Of a stretch of DNA of 64,000 nucleotides, positions 37,653 through 47,451 are shown in pieces. The stretch is taken from NCBI GenBank assembly GCA_021846965.1, contig JAJZWA010000004.1, positions 52,665 through 116,664 on the forward strand, given 5' to 3'. A program made the position numbers and the translations under genes. This DNA is from Pseudomonadota bacterium (GTDB lineage: Bacteria; Pseudomonadota; Gammaproteobacteria; Burkholderiales; Burkholderiaceae_C). A model generated the notes under the pieces. The model saw nothing but the letters and a program-made list of their open reading frames with translations. It did not search any database and was not told where the DNA came from. Every line of letters begins with the position of its first letter. Within the stretch, counting starts at the first letter, position 1.

Positions 37653-38294
37653 ATGCCTGTCATGAACGCCACCGCCGAGCACGAACTGCGAGCCACCGGG
37701 CTGAGCTGTCGCCGCGGGAATCGCGTCTTGTTCGAGGACCTCGGTTTCGAGCTCGGCCCGGGGCAGTGGCTGCATGTTCGCGGAGCCAACGGCTCGGGCA
37801 AGACCAGCCTGCTGCGGCTGCTGACCGGCCTGGCCCGCCCCGAGACCGGAATCGTCGCGTGGAATGGCGTCGAGCTTTCGCGCGCCGGAGAGGACTACCG
37901 TGCCGCGCTGGCCTACTTCGGGCATCGCCACGCCGTGAAGGATGATCTGAGCGCGCTGGAGAACCTGCGCCTGGGCGCCGCGCTCGACGGTCGTGCCCTC
38001 GACCCGCGCGCCGCCTGCGCCGCCCTGTGGCGCGTGGGACTGCGCGGGCGCGAATCCCTGCCCATGCGGGTGTTGTCCCAGGGCCAGCGCCGGCGAGCCC
38101 TGCTCGCGCGCGTGCTGGTGCGGGGCGCCAGCCTGTGGGTTCTTGACGAGCCCTTCGCCGCGCTGGACGCGGACGGCGTGGACATGGTGAGTTCGCTGGT
38201 GCAGGAGCATCTGCGCGGCGGTGGCAGCGCGGTGCTCACCAGCCACCAGCCGATCGCGCTGCCCGGGGGCTGCAGCCTGGAACTCGGCGCATGA
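37653..38294 (+). CDS. ccmA: Cytochrome c biogenesis heme exporter ATPase CcmA
   Basis: ABC ATPase, HVRGANGSGKTSLLRLLTGL, VLSQGQRRRALLARVLV; operon context. Confidence 0.96.
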   Translation: MPVMNATAEHELRATGLSCRRGNRVLFEDLGFELGPGQWLHVRGANGSGKTSLLRLLTGLARPETGIVAWNGVELSRAGEDYRAALAYFGHRHAVKDDLSALENLRLGAALDGRALDPRAACAALWRVGLRGRESLPMRVLSQGQRRRALLARVLVRGASLWVLDEPFAALDADGVDMVSSLVQEHLRGGGSAVLTSHQPIALPGGCSLELGA

Positions 38295-39043
38295 AACCGA
38301 TGAGCCCGACCATCCAGCGCGGCGCGTCGCCCCACGTGGTAATCGATGCCGTCGCAGCCGCCGCGCCCGTGGCGAGCACCAGCCCCCTGCTGGGCGTGCT
38401 GCGCCGCGAGCTGCTGCTGACCCTGCGCCGGCGCAGCGAGGTGGCCACCGTGCTGGTGTTCTTCGTCATGGTCGCCAGCCTGTTCCCGCTGGCCATCGGC
38501 CCGGAGCCGCAGCGCCTGCGGGTCATCGGCCCCGGCGTGCTATGGGTGGGCGCGCTGCTGTCGACCCTGCTCGGGCTGCCGCGCATGTTCGGCGACGACT
38601 TCGCCGACGGCACGCTGGAGCAGATGCTGCTCTCGCCGACCCCCTTCGCCTGGCTGGTGGTGGGCAAGATCGTCGCCCACTGGCTGGTCACCGGCTTGCC
38701 TCTGGTCCTGCTGGCGCCGCTGCTGGGCCTGCAATTCGGGCTGGCTGGGCAGGCGCTGGGCCTGCTCGTGCTGGCCCTGCTGCTGGGCACGCCGCTGCTT
38801 TCGCTGCTCGGAGCCATCGGTGCCGCGCTGACCCTCGGCGCGCGCGGCGGCGGCGCCTTGCTCGCCTTGCTGCTGCTGCCCCTGTACGTGCCCGCGCTGG
38901 TGTTCGGCGCGGGCGCGCTCACCGCCCAGGCCGCCGGCCTGGACCCCTCGGGATATCTCGCTCTGCTGGGCGCCATGCTGGTGGTCGCAGTGTTCCTCGC
39001 ACCGCCCGCCGCTGCCGCCGCCGTCAGGATCGCCCTCGAATGA
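38291..39043 (+). CDS. ccmB: Heme exporter protein CcmB
   Basis: LGVLRRELLLTLRRRSEVATVLVFFVMVASLFPLAIGPEP. Confidence 0.96.
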   Translation: MKPMSPTIQRGASPHVVIDAVAAAAPVASTSPLLGVLRRELLLTLRRRSEVATVLVFFVMVASLFPLAIGPEPQRLRVIGPGVLWVGALLSTLLGLPRMFGDDFADGTLEQMLLSPTPFAWLVVGKIVAHWLVTGLPLVLLAPLLGLQFGLAGQALGLLVLALLLGTPLLSLLGAIGAALTLGARGGGALLALLLLPLYVPALVFGAGALTAQAAGLDPSGYLALLGAMLVVAVFLAPPAAAAAVRIALE

Positions 39044-39789
39044 AAACCTCGAAGCTACGCTGGACCCACTACGCCAGCCCGGCCACCTTCTACGAACCGG
39101 CGGGGCGCCTCGTGCCCTGGTTCGCAGGGGCGGCGCTGCTGCTGGCCCTCGCCGGCACCTGGGTGGGCTTTTTCCTGGCCCCGCCGGACGCCACCCAGGG
39201 TGATGGTTACCGCATCATCTTCCTGCATGTGCCGGCGTCCTGGATGTCCATGTTCATCTACGTGGTCATGGCGGGCTGGTCGGCCCTGGGCCTGGCCTTC
39301 AACACCCGCCTGTCGGGGATGATGGCTTCCGCGCTGGTGCCCACCGGGGCGATGTTCACCGCCCTCGCGCTGGTCACCGGCTCGCTGTGGGGCAAGCCGA
39401 TGTGGGGTACCTGGTGGGTGTGGGACGCTCGCCTGACCTCCGAGCTGATCCTGCTGTTCCTGTACCTGGGGCAGATCGCGCTGCGCGCGGCCATCGACGA
39501 TGCGCGTCGCGCCGACAAGGCCTGCGCCGTGCTCGCCGTGGTCGGCGTGGTCAACATCCCGGTGATCTATTTCTCCGTGCAGTGGTGGAACACCCTGCAC
39601 CAGGGCGCCTCGATCTCCCTCACCCATGCACCCTCGATGGCCCTCACGATGCTCGCGGGCATCCTGCTGATGACCGGGGCCGCATGGATGTACGCCATTT
39701 CCACGACCCTGGCACGACTGCGGGTCATCATCCTCGAGCGCGAGCAGGACTCGAGCTGGCTCGGGCATCTGATGGAGGCTTCATCATGA
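39040..39789 (+). CDS. ccmC: Heme exporter protein CcmC
   Basis: FLHVPASWMSMFIYVVMAG; WGKPMWGTWWVWDARLTSELILLFLYLG. Confidence 0.97.
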   Translation: MKTSKLRWTHYASPATFYEPAGRLVPWFAGAALLLALAGTWVGFFLAPPDATQGDGYRIIFLHVPASWMSMFIYVVMAGWSALGLAFNTRLSGMMASALVPTGAMFTALALVTGSLWGKPMWGTWWVWDARLTSELILLFLYLGQIALRAAIDDARRADKACAVLAVVGVVNIPVIYFSVQWWNTLHQGASISLTHAPSMALTMLAGILLMTGAAWMYAISTTLARLRVIILEREQDSSWLGHLMEASS

Positions 39790-40025
39790 TCTGGCATTCC
39801 ACGGGCGAGTTCCTCGCCATGGGCGGCTATGCCCTGTACGTGTGGGGCAGCGTGGCGGCCTGCGCGGCGGCGATCGCGGGCGAGGTGGTCGCGCTGCGAC
39901 TGCGTCGTCGCGCCGCGCTGCGCATGCTGCAGCAGCAGGGAGCGGTGCGCCGCATCGAACGCGCCGAGCGCGCGCGCGGCGGCGAGCGCGATCTGGCGGT
40001 TCCGCTGCAGCGGGAGGCGGCATGA
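39786..40025 (+). CDS. ccmD: Heme exporter protein CcmD
   Basis: Small single-TM MIWHSTGEFLAMGGYALYVWGSVAACAAAIAGEVV; position. Confidence 0.92.
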   Translation: MIWHSTGEFLAMGGYALYVWGSVAACAAAIAGEVVALRLRRRAALRMLQQQGAVRRIERAERARGGERDLAVPLQREAA

Positions 40026-40462
40026 AGGCGCGCAGTCGTCGCGGCGCCTTGATCGCCGCCGGCCTGGCAGGCCTGGGCGTGGCCACCGCCCTGGTGCTGC
40101 ACGCCTTGAACGGCGCCATCGAGTTGTACGTGACGCCCACGCAGATCGTCGAGGGCCAGGTACCCCATGACGGGCTGTTCCGGCTCGGCGGGCTGGTCGA
40201 GAAGGGCAGCCTGCGGCGCCAGGGCACGAAGGTGCGCTTTCTGGTCACCGATACGGCCAAGCAGGTTTCGGTGGTCTACGACGGCATCCTGCCCGACCTC
40301 TTCGCCCCGGGGCGCGGCGTGGTGGTGCAGGGCAGGCTGGGGCCGAACGGCACCTTCCACGCCACCCAGGTGCTGGCCAAGCACAGTGCCAACTACATGC
40401 CGCCCGAGGCGCGCAACGCGCTCGACCAGGCACGGCAGACCCAGAGGACCCTACGGCCATGA
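40022..40462 (+). CDS. ccmE: Heme chaperone CcmE
   Basis: FRLGGLVEKGSLRRQGTKVRFLVTDTAKQVSVVYDGILPDLFAPGRGVVVQG; KHSANYMPPE. Confidence 0.97.
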   Translation: MKARSRRGALIAAGLAGLGVATALVLHALNGAIELYVTPTQIVEGQVPHDGLFRLGGLVEKGSLRRQGTKVRFLVTDTAKQVSVVYDGILPDLFAPGRGVVVQGRLGPNGTFHATQVLAKHSANYMPPEARNALDQARQTQRTLRP

Positions 40463-42399
40463 TTCCCGAACTCGGACATTTCGCGCTGCTGCTGGCCCTG
40501 CCCGTTGCGCTGGTGCAGGCGCTGCTGCCGCTGCTGGGCGCATGGCGCGGCCAGCGCACGTGGATCGCGCTGGCCAGGCCGGCCACCCGCGCCACCTTCG
40601 TGCTCGTGGCCTTTGCCTTCGGCTGCCTGCTGTGGTCGCTGCTGCACGATGACTTCTCGGTGCTGTACGTGGCCGAGAACTCCAACACCCTGCTGCCCAC
40701 CCTCTACAAGATCGGCGCCGCCTGGGGCGGCCACGAAGGCTCCTTCCTGCTGTGGCTGCTCATGCTTTGCGGCTGGTCGCTGGCGGTGTCCTTCTTCTCC
40801 CGCAGCCTGCCCGAGGAAATGGTCGCGCGGGTGCTGGGGGTGCTGGGGAGCATCGCCTTCGGCTTCCTGGTCTACATCCACCTGAGCTCCGATCCCTTCC
40901 AGCGCCTGCTGCCGGCGGCGATGAACGGGCGTTCGCTCAACCCCCTGTTGCAGGACCCGGGCATGATGGGCCATCCGCCGATGCTCTACATGGGCTACGT
41001 GGGCTTCGCCGTGGCCTTTGCCTTCGCCATCTCGGCGCTGCTGGCGGGGCGCCTGGACGCGGCGTGGGCGCGCTGGTCGCGGCCCTGGACCCTTGCCGCC
41101 TGGGTCAGCCTGACCCTGGGCATCGCGCTGGGCTCCTACTGGTCCTACTACGAGCTGGGATGGGGCGGCTGGTGGTTCTGGGATCCGGTGGAGAACGCAT
41201 CCTTCATGCCCTGGCTCGTGGGTACCGCGCTGATCCACTCGCTGGCCGTCACCGAAAAGCGCGGCAGCTTCCGCAACTGGACCGTGCTGCTGGCCATCGG
41301 GGCCTTCGGCCTGTCCCTGCTGGGCACCTTCCTGGTGCGCTCGGGCGTGCTGTCGTCCGTGCACGCCTTCACCACCGATCCGCGCCGGGGCATGATGATC
41401 CTGCTGCTGTTCGCGCTGTACATCGGCGGCTCGCTGCTGCTGTTCGCGCTGCGCGCCCCGGGACGCGGACCGGGCGGGAGCTTCGAACTGGTCTCGCGCG
41501 AGAGCCTGCTGCTGGGCAACAACGTGCTGCTGGTGGTCGCCGCCGCCAGCGTGCTGCTGGGAACCCTGTATCCGCTGGTGGTCGAGGCCCTGAACCTGGG
41601 CAAGCTGTCGGTCGGGCCTCCGTATTTCAACAGCGTGTTCGTGCCGGTGGTGGTCCCGCTGTTCCTGCTGGCCGCGGTCGGTCCGCTGGCGCGCTGGCGC
41701 AGTGAGCGGCTGGCCGACCTGGCGCGCCCGATGCGGGTGCCGGCGCTGGTGGCGCTGCTGGCCGCGATCGCGCTGCCGCTGTCGCTGGGGCGCTGGGATG
41801 CCGGCGCCGCGATCGGCAGTTTTTGCGCGCTGTGGCTGGCCACGGCCGTGTTCCAGCAAGTGCGCAAGCGCCTGCGCAGCGGGATGCCCCCTGGCGGCTA
41901 CTGGGGCATGCAGCTGGCCCACCTCGGCCTCGCCGTGAGCATCGTCGGCGTCGCGCTGGTCAGCCACTACCAGGCCGAGCGCGGCCTGCGCATGCAGCCC
42001 GGCGACTACACCCGGCTGGCCGGCTACACCGTGCGCTTCGAGGGCGTCAAGACACTCCCCGGCCCCGACTACACGGCGCAGCAGGGCGTGTTCGAGTTGT
42101 TGCGACACGGCAAGCTGCTTGCCGTGCTGCGTCCCGAGAAGCGCGACTACTTCAGTTCCTCGATGGAAATGACCGACACGGCGATCGACACCGGCCCCTT
42201 GCGCGACATCTACGTTTCCCTGGGCGCGCGCCTGCGCAATGGCGCATGGGCGGTGCGCGTGTACTACAAGCCCTTCGTGATCTGGATCTGGTGCGGCGCG
42301 CTGCTGATGGCCCTGGGCGGCGTGGCTGCCGCCGCAGACCGACGCTACCGCACCCTCAGCCGCCGCGCGGCCCAAGCCCTGGAGGCCCTCGCATCATGA
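40459..42399 (+). CDS. ccmF: Heme lyase subunit CcmF
   Basis: WGGHEGSFLLWLLML; YYELGWGGWWFWDPVENASFMPWL. Confidence 0.98.
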   Translation: MIPELGHFALLLALPVALVQALLPLLGAWRGQRTWIALARPATRATFVLVAFAFGCLLWSLLHDDFSVLYVAENSNTLLPTLYKIGAAWGGHEGSFLLWLLMLCGWSLAVSFFSRSLPEEMVARVLGVLGSIAFGFLVYIHLSSDPFQRLLPAAMNGRSLNPLLQDPGMMGHPPMLYMGYVGFAVAFAFAISALLAGRLDAAWARWSRPWTLAAWVSLTLGIALGSYWSYYELGWGGWWFWDPVENASFMPWLVGTALIHSLAVTEKRGSFRNWTVLLAIGAFGLSLLGTFLVRSGVLSSVHAFTTDPRRGMMILLLFALYIGGSLLLFALRAPGRGPGGSFELVSRESLLLGNNVLLVVAAASVLLGTLYPLVVEALNLGKLSVGPPYFNSVFVPVVVPLFLLAAVGPLARWRSERLADLARPMRVPALVALLAAIALPLSLGRWDAGAAIGSFCALWLATAVFQQVRKRLRSGMPPGGYWGMQLAHLGLAVSIVGVALVSHYQAERGLRMQPGDYTRLAGYTVRFEGVKTLPGPDYTAQQGVFELLRHGKLLAVLRPEKRDYFSSSMEMTDTAIDTGPLRDIYVSLGARLRNGAWAVRVYYKPFVIWIWCGALLMALGGVAAAADRRYRTLSRRAAQALEALAS

Positions 42400-42929
42400 A
42401 CCGCGCATGGAGAATCTCGCTGGTCCTGCTCGTGTTCGCCGGACTGCTCGCACTGCTCGACATCGGCTTGCACCACGATCCGCACCGCATCCCCTCGCCG
42501 CTGATCGGCAAGGCGGCGCCGCAGTTCGACGCCCCCCTGCTCATGCCCACCACGGGGAGCTTCTCCCCGCAACAGCTCCGGGGCAAGGTGTGGCTGCTCA
42601 ACGTGTGGGCTTCCTGGTGCACCTCCTGCCGCGAGGAGCACCCGCTGCTGCTGGCCTTCGCCCACGGCAGGCACGTGCCCCTGGTGGGCCTGGACTACAA
42701 GGACGACCCCGTCGCCGCGCGCCACTGGCTGGCCGAGGCCGGGGACCCCTACGACATCGTGGCCAGCGACGGCAACGGGCACATCGGCATCAATTACGGG
42801 GTCTACGGGGTGCCCGAGACCTATGTGATCGACGGCGATGGCCACATCGTCTACAAGCAGATCGGCCCGCTCACCGTGCGCGTGCTGAAGGACAAGATCC
42901 TGCCCCTGGTCCGGAGGTTGTCGTCATGA
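42396..42929 (+). CDS. ccmG: Thiol:disulfide interchange protein CcmG/DsbE
   Basis: LLNVWASWCTSCREEHPLLLAF; YGVYGVPETYVIDGDG. Confidence 0.97.
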   Translation: MNRAWRISLVLLVFAGLLALLDIGLHHDPHRIPSPLIGKAAPQFDAPLLMPTTGSFSPQQLRGKVWLLNVWASWCTSCREEHPLLLAFAHGRHVPLVGLDYKDDPVAARHWLAEAGDPYDIVASDGNGHIGINYGVYGVPETYVIDGDGHIVYKQIGPLTVRVLKDKILPLVRRLSS

Positions 42930-43390
42930 AGCGCCTGTTCCTGATGCTCCTGCTCGCCCTCGCAGCCTCCTCGGCCTGGGCCGGACTGGCGCCCCCGCTG
43001 GCGCACGACGAGGCGGCCGAGCAGCGCATGCTGACCATCACCCGCAACCTGCGCTGCCTGGTGTGCCAGGACGAGTCGCTGGCCGCCTCCCAGGCCAGCC
43101 TGGCGCGCGACCTGCGCGCCGAGGTGCGCACGCTGATCGAACGCGGCTACACCGATCAGCAGGTGGTCGACTACCTGGTCGCCCGCTACGGCAACTATGT
43201 GCGCTTCCGCCCGCCCTTCGACCCCGAGACCTGGGCGCTGTGGCTGGGTCCCTACGTGCTGCTGGCGCTCGGCCTCGGGGCGCTGGCGCTCACCATACGC
43301 GCTCGTCTGCGGCGCAGCGAGGCCCCGCTGGACGCGGCCGATATGGCGCGTGCCCAGGCCCTGCTGGCGCGCGACGGAGAACTCGAATGA
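42926..43390 (+). CDS. ccmH: CcmH (LRCLVCQ-type apocytochrome reductase subunit)
   Basis: ITRNLRCLVCQDESLAASQASLARDLRAEVRTLIERGYTDQQVVDYLVARYGNYVRFRPPF. Confidence 0.97.
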   Translation: MKRLFLMLLLALAASSAWAGLAPPLAHDEAAEQRMLTITRNLRCLVCQDESLAASQASLARDLRAEVRTLIERGYTDQQVVDYLVARYGNYVRFRPPFDPETWALWLGPYVLLALGLGALALTIRARLRRSEAPLDAADMARAQALLARDGELE

Positions 43391-44673
43391 CCACTTTCCT
43401 GCTTGCCGCCGCGCTGCTCACCGCGGTGGTGCTGGCGATCCTGGTGCTGCCCCTGCTGGGGCAGCGATCGAGCGCCGGTGTCGACCGCGCCGCGGTGAAT
43501 GCACGCCTGCTGCGCGAGGACATGGCCGCGCTGGAGCGCGAGCGCGCCGCGCTGGGCGAGGCGCGCTACGAACAGGCGCGCGAGGAACTGGCGCGGCGCG
43601 TGCTGGCCGACACCGCGCCCATGCCGCGCGGGCGCGGCGCCTCCAGCGCGCTGCCCACCATCGCCGGCCTGCTGCTGGGCTTGCCCGTCTGCGCTGCTCT
43701 GCTGTATGAGCTGATGGGCACTCCGGCGGCGCTGGCCGGCAATCCGCCCAGCGCCGCCGCCGCCACGCAGGCAGCCGCCCCGGCGGCCCAGAGCCAGGTG
43801 CAGAAGATGGTCGATTCCCTGGCCGCGAAACTCGCCGCCCATCCCGACGATCCGGCTGGCTGGGCCATGCTCGGCCGCTCCTACGCGGTGCTCGGCGACT
43901 TCGGCAAGGCGGCGGCCGCCTACGCGCGCGTCGGTCCGCAACTGCAGCACCACGCGCGCTGGCTGGCCGAATACGCCGACGCCCTGGCCATGAGCGCCAA
44001 CGGCAGTCCGCTGGGCAAGCCCGAACGCCTTGCGCGCCAGGCCCTGGCCATCAACCCCAACAACCTGCTGGCGCTGATGCTCGACGGCTACGCCCACGCG
44101 CTGCGGGGCGACGACCGCGGTGCCTTGCCCCTGCTCGAGCACGCCAGCCGCGAGGTGGTGGCCGGCTCCGAGGACGCCGCTTTCCTCGACCACGTGATCT
44201 CCCAGGTGCGCCGTCGCATGGGACTGACGGCCGCCGAGAACGCCACGCCGGGGCCGGCCGGCGCCAGCAGCGCTGCGCAGGCGCCCGCGGTGCGGAAGGT
44301 CTCCACGGCCGAGACCGCGAGTCCCGTGCGCCAGCAGCCGGTGGCCCTGATGCAGGTGCGGGTGAGCGTCGCGCCTTCCCTGCGGGCGCAGGCGCAGGGG
44401 CGCACCCTGTTCGTGATCGCCCGCGTGCCCGGCGAGCGCATGCCGCTGGCGGCGGCCCGGCGCGCCGATGCCAGGCTGCCGCTGCAGGTGGCGCTGAGCG
44501 ACGCGGACTCCATGAGCCCTTCGCAACTCCTGTCGAGCGCGCCCAGCGTGCAGATCGAGGCCCGCCTGTCGGCCACCGGGGACGCGATGCCGGCCAGCGG
44601 CGACCTCTACGGCACGGCCAGCGTGGCGCGCGGCGGCAGCGTCGACGTGCTCATCGACCACCGTCGCCCCTGA
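43387..44673 (+). CDS. ccmI: CcmI (TPR-containing)
   Basis: N-terminal TM pair, TPR region LAAHPDDPAGWAMLGRSYAVLGDFGKAAAAY; operon context. Confidence 0.93.
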   Translation: MTTFLLAAALLTAVVLAILVLPLLGQRSSAGVDRAAVNARLLREDMAALERERAALGEARYEQAREELARRVLADTAPMPRGRGASSALPTIAGLLLGLPVCAALLYELMGTPAALAGNPPSAAAATQAAAPAAQSQVQKMVDSLAAKLAAHPDDPAGWAMLGRSYAVLGDFGKAAAAYARVGPQLQHHARWLAEYADALAMSANGSPLGKPERLARQALAINPNNLLALMLDGYAHALRGDDRGALPLLEHASREVVAGSEDAAFLDHVISQVRRRMGLTAAENATPGPAGASSAAQAPAVRKVSTAETASPVRQQPVALMQVRVSVAPSLRAQAQGRTLFVIARVPGERMPLAAARRADARLPLQVALSDADSMSPSQLLSSAPSVQIEARLSATGDAMPASGDLYGTASVARGGSVDVLIDHRRP

Positions 44674-44791
44674 GCCGAAACGGCCCCGGGCCCGGCCGCT
44701 GGCCTGCGAGGGCGCGGCAGGGCGGCCGGGGTACACTGCGCCCGCCCGGGTCCGGGCCCGCGCTCGGCGGGCCCGCCGGTGCGCCGTTCCC

Positions 44792-45784
44792 GTGAGCCCG
44801 ACCGAATCCGAAACCCCCTACGCCGACCTCGGCCCCGACGCCGTGCTCGACGCCGTGGAGAGCGTCGGCCCGCGCTGCGACGGCCGCCTGCTGCAGCTCA
44901 ACAGTTTCGAGAACCGGGTGTTCCAGCTCGGGCTGGAGGACGGCTCCAGCCGCATCGCCAAGTTCTACCGTCCGGGGCGCTGGAGCGACGCCGCCATCCT
45001 GGAGGAGCATGCCTTCAGCCTGGAGCTGGCCGAGCGGGAGATTCCGGTGGTGCCGCCCCTGCTCCTGCAGGGAGCCACGCTGCACCACCACGGCCGGCAC
45101 CGGTTCGCGTTGTTCGCGCGCCAGGGCGGGCGCACCCCGGAAATCGAGCAGGAGCCTGTGCTCGAGCGCATCGGGCGTTTTCTCGGGCGCATCCACGCGG
45201 TGGGCGCCGAGGCGGGCTACGCGCACCGTCCGCCGCTGGAGCCGCGGGTGTTCGGCTTCGAGTCGCGTGACTTCCTGCTGCAAGGCGACTGGATCCCGCC
45301 CGAGCTGCGCGAGCCATGGAGCGCGGTGGCCGAGCTGGCGCTGCAAGGCGTGCGCCAGGCCTGGGAATCGGTGGGCGAACCGCGCATGCTGCGGGTGCAC
45401 GCCGACTGCCACGCCGGCAACCTGCTGTGGACCGACGAGGGCCCGCATTTCGTCGACTTCGACGACAGCCGCTGCGCTCCCGCGGTGCAGGACCTGTGGA
45501 TGCTGCTGGGCGGCGACCCCCAGGACATGCGCCGCCAGCTGGCCGCACTGCTGCGCGGCTACGAGATGTTTCGCGAATTCGACCCCCGCGAGCTGCGCCT
45601 GGTCGAGGCGCTGCGCACCCTGCGACTGCTGCACTACAGCGCGTGGATCGCGCGGCGCTGGCACGATCCGGCCTTTCCGGCGGCCTTCCCGTGGTTCGGC
45701 GGCGCCCGCTACTGGCAGGACCGCATCCTGGAATTGCGCGAGCAGGTGGCCTTGATGCAGGATCCGCCGCTGCCGGACTTCTGA
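44792..45784 (+). CDS. srkA: Stress response Ser/Thr kinase (SrkA/YihE family)
   Basis: LLQLNSFENRVFQLGLEDGSSRIAKFYRPGRWSDAAILEEHAFSLELAEREIPVVPPL; HADCHAGNLLW. Confidence 0.94.
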   Translation: MSPTESETPYADLGPDAVLDAVESVGPRCDGRLLQLNSFENRVFQLGLEDGSSRIAKFYRPGRWSDAAILEEHAFSLELAEREIPVVPPLLLQGATLHHHGRHRFALFARQGGRTPEIEQEPVLERIGRFLGRIHAVGAEAGYAHRPPLEPRVFGFESRDFLLQGDWIPPELREPWSAVAELALQGVRQAWESVGEPRMLRVHADCHAGNLLWTDEGPHFVDFDDSRCAPAVQDLWMLLGGDPQDMRRQLAALLRGYEMFREFDPRELRLVEALRTLRLLHYSAWIARRWHDPAFPAAFPWFGGARYWQDRILELREQVALMQDPPLPDF

Positions 45785-45894
45785 AGTCGTGGGAAGGCGG
45801 GCGGTCCTTGCCTAGAATCAAGGCGAGGCCCGAGAACGCCGAAGAGCCACCCACGCACCGCCGAGGGGCCCGAGGGGCCGCCCGAGGGACCGCC

Positions 45895-46086
45895 ATGTAC
45901 TCGCTGATCCTGTCCACGCTCGCCTACCCCATCGTCGCCTGGTGGCTGCACCGGCGCCTGGAGGACTGGCTCGAGCCCGGCATGGTGCGCAAGATGCTGG
46001 TGTTCCTGCTCGCCAGCATCGCCTGCTGGATGCTGGGCAGCGCCATCGACTGGATGTTCCCGGCGCAGGCCATCCACCTGCTCTGA
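45895..46086 (+). CDS. Hypothetical small membrane protein (63 aa)
   Basis: MYSLILSTLAYPIVAWWLHRRLEDWLEPGMVRKMLVFLLASIACWMLGSAIDWMF. Confidence 0.55.
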   Translation: MYSLILSTLAYPIVAWWLHRRLEDWLEPGMVRKMLVFLLASIACWMLGSAIDWMFPAQAIHLL

Positions 46087-46165
46087 GGGCACCGGCGGGC
46101 CGCCTCGGCTCCACGCTGACCTGGGTCAACGCGCTCCCGCGCCGGCGGGGCTAGAACCGCGGCAT

Positions 46166-47431
46166 GTGCATTCGCGGGAGTGTCTCGTGAGCGCTTCACC
46201 TGGAGCATCGCCGCGTGCCGCGCGCGGCCGCGCGCGCGCCCTGCGCTTCGGCGCGGGCGTCGCGCTGCTGCTGCTGGCGGGCGCGCTGGGCCTGGCCTGG
46301 TGGATCGCGCGGCGCCCCCCCGAGGTCCGCTACCTGACCGAGCCCGTCACGCGCGGCGAGGTCGCGCGCAGCATCCACGCCACGGGCACGGTGAACCCCG
46401 TGCTCACCGTCATCGTCGGCTCCTACGTGTCGGGGGTGATCCAGTCGCAATCCTGTGACTTCAACACCCGCGTGCGCAAGGGTCAGTCCTGCGCACGCAT
46501 CGACCCGCGCCCCTACCAGACCGTGGTCGACGAGAACCTCGCGCAGCTCGCCGTGGCCCGCGCCCAGCTGGACAAGGATCGGGCGGCGCTCGACTACGCC
46601 CGCATCAACGAGCGCCGCCAGGCCTCGCTGATCGGCCGCGGCGTGGTCTCGCAGGACGTGGTCGACGTCGCGCGCAACGCCCTGGCCCAGGCGCGGGCGC
46701 AAGTCGCCCTGGACCAGGCCATGGTGCGCGAGCGCGAGGCCGCGCTGGAGGCCGCGCGGGTGAACCTGGGCTACACCAACATCGTGTCCCCCGTCGACGG
46801 CACCGTGGTGTCGCGCAACGTGACCATCGGGCAGACCGTGGCCGCCAGCTTCCAGACCCCGACGCTGTTTCTCATCGCCACCGACCTCACCCGCATGCAG
46901 GTGGACACCAATGTCAGCGAAAGCGATATCGGCAACGTGCACGACGGCGACCCGGCACGATTCACCGTGGAGGCCTGGCCCGGCAGGAGCTTCGACGCCC
47001 GCGTCATGCAGGTGCGCCAGGCGCCGCAGTCGGTGCAGAACGTCATCACCTACGACGTCGTGCTCGACGTGGACAACGCCGGCCTGCTGCTCAAGCCGGG
47101 CATGACGGCCACCGTGGGCATCGTGACCGCGCGGCGTCCGGACGTGCTGCGCGTGCCCGACCAGGCACTGCGCTTCGAGCCAGGCGCGGGCGCCGCGCCG
47201 CAGGCCTCCGGGGGCGGCAGGGGCACCGGCGCGCGTACCGGCTCCCAGGTCTGGGTGCTGCGCGATGGCAAGCCCGTGTCCGTGCCGCTGCGCATCGGAC
47301 TGGACGACGACACCTACGCCGAAGTGCTCGCGGGACAGATTCGCCAGGGAGATGCGGTGATCGTCGGCGAGCAGCGCGGCGACGCGGCGAAGGGCGCCCG
47401 CGCGGCCGCGCCGCTGCGCCTGGGCATGTAG
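46166..47431 (+). CDS. macA: MacA-like periplasmic adaptor (HlyD/RND type)
   Basis: TGTVNPVLTVIVGSYVSGVI; YTNIVSPVDGTVVSRNVTIGQTVAASFQTPTLFLIA; alternative GTG start 46187. Confidence 0.88.
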   Translation: MHSRECLVSASPGASPRAARGRARALRFGAGVALLLLAGALGLAWWIARRPPEVRYLTEPVTRGEVARSIHATGTVNPVLTVIVGSYVSGVIQSQSCDFNTRVRKGQSCARIDPRPYQTVVDENLAQLAVARAQLDKDRAALDYARINERRQASLIGRGVVSQDVVDVARNALAQARAQVALDQAMVREREAALEAARVNLGYTNIVSPVDGTVVSRNVTIGQTVAASFQTPTLFLIATDLTRMQVDTNVSESDIGNVHDGDPARFTVEAWPGRSFDARVMQVRQAPQSVQNVITYDVVLDVDNAGLLLKPGMTATVGIVTARRPDVLRVPDQALRFEPGAGAAPQASGGGRGTGARTGSQVWVLRDGKPVSVPLRIGLDDDTYAEVLAGQIRQGDAVIVGEQRGDAAKGARAAAPLRLGM

Positions 47432-47451
47432 CGGCGCGCGGGGAGCCGGCG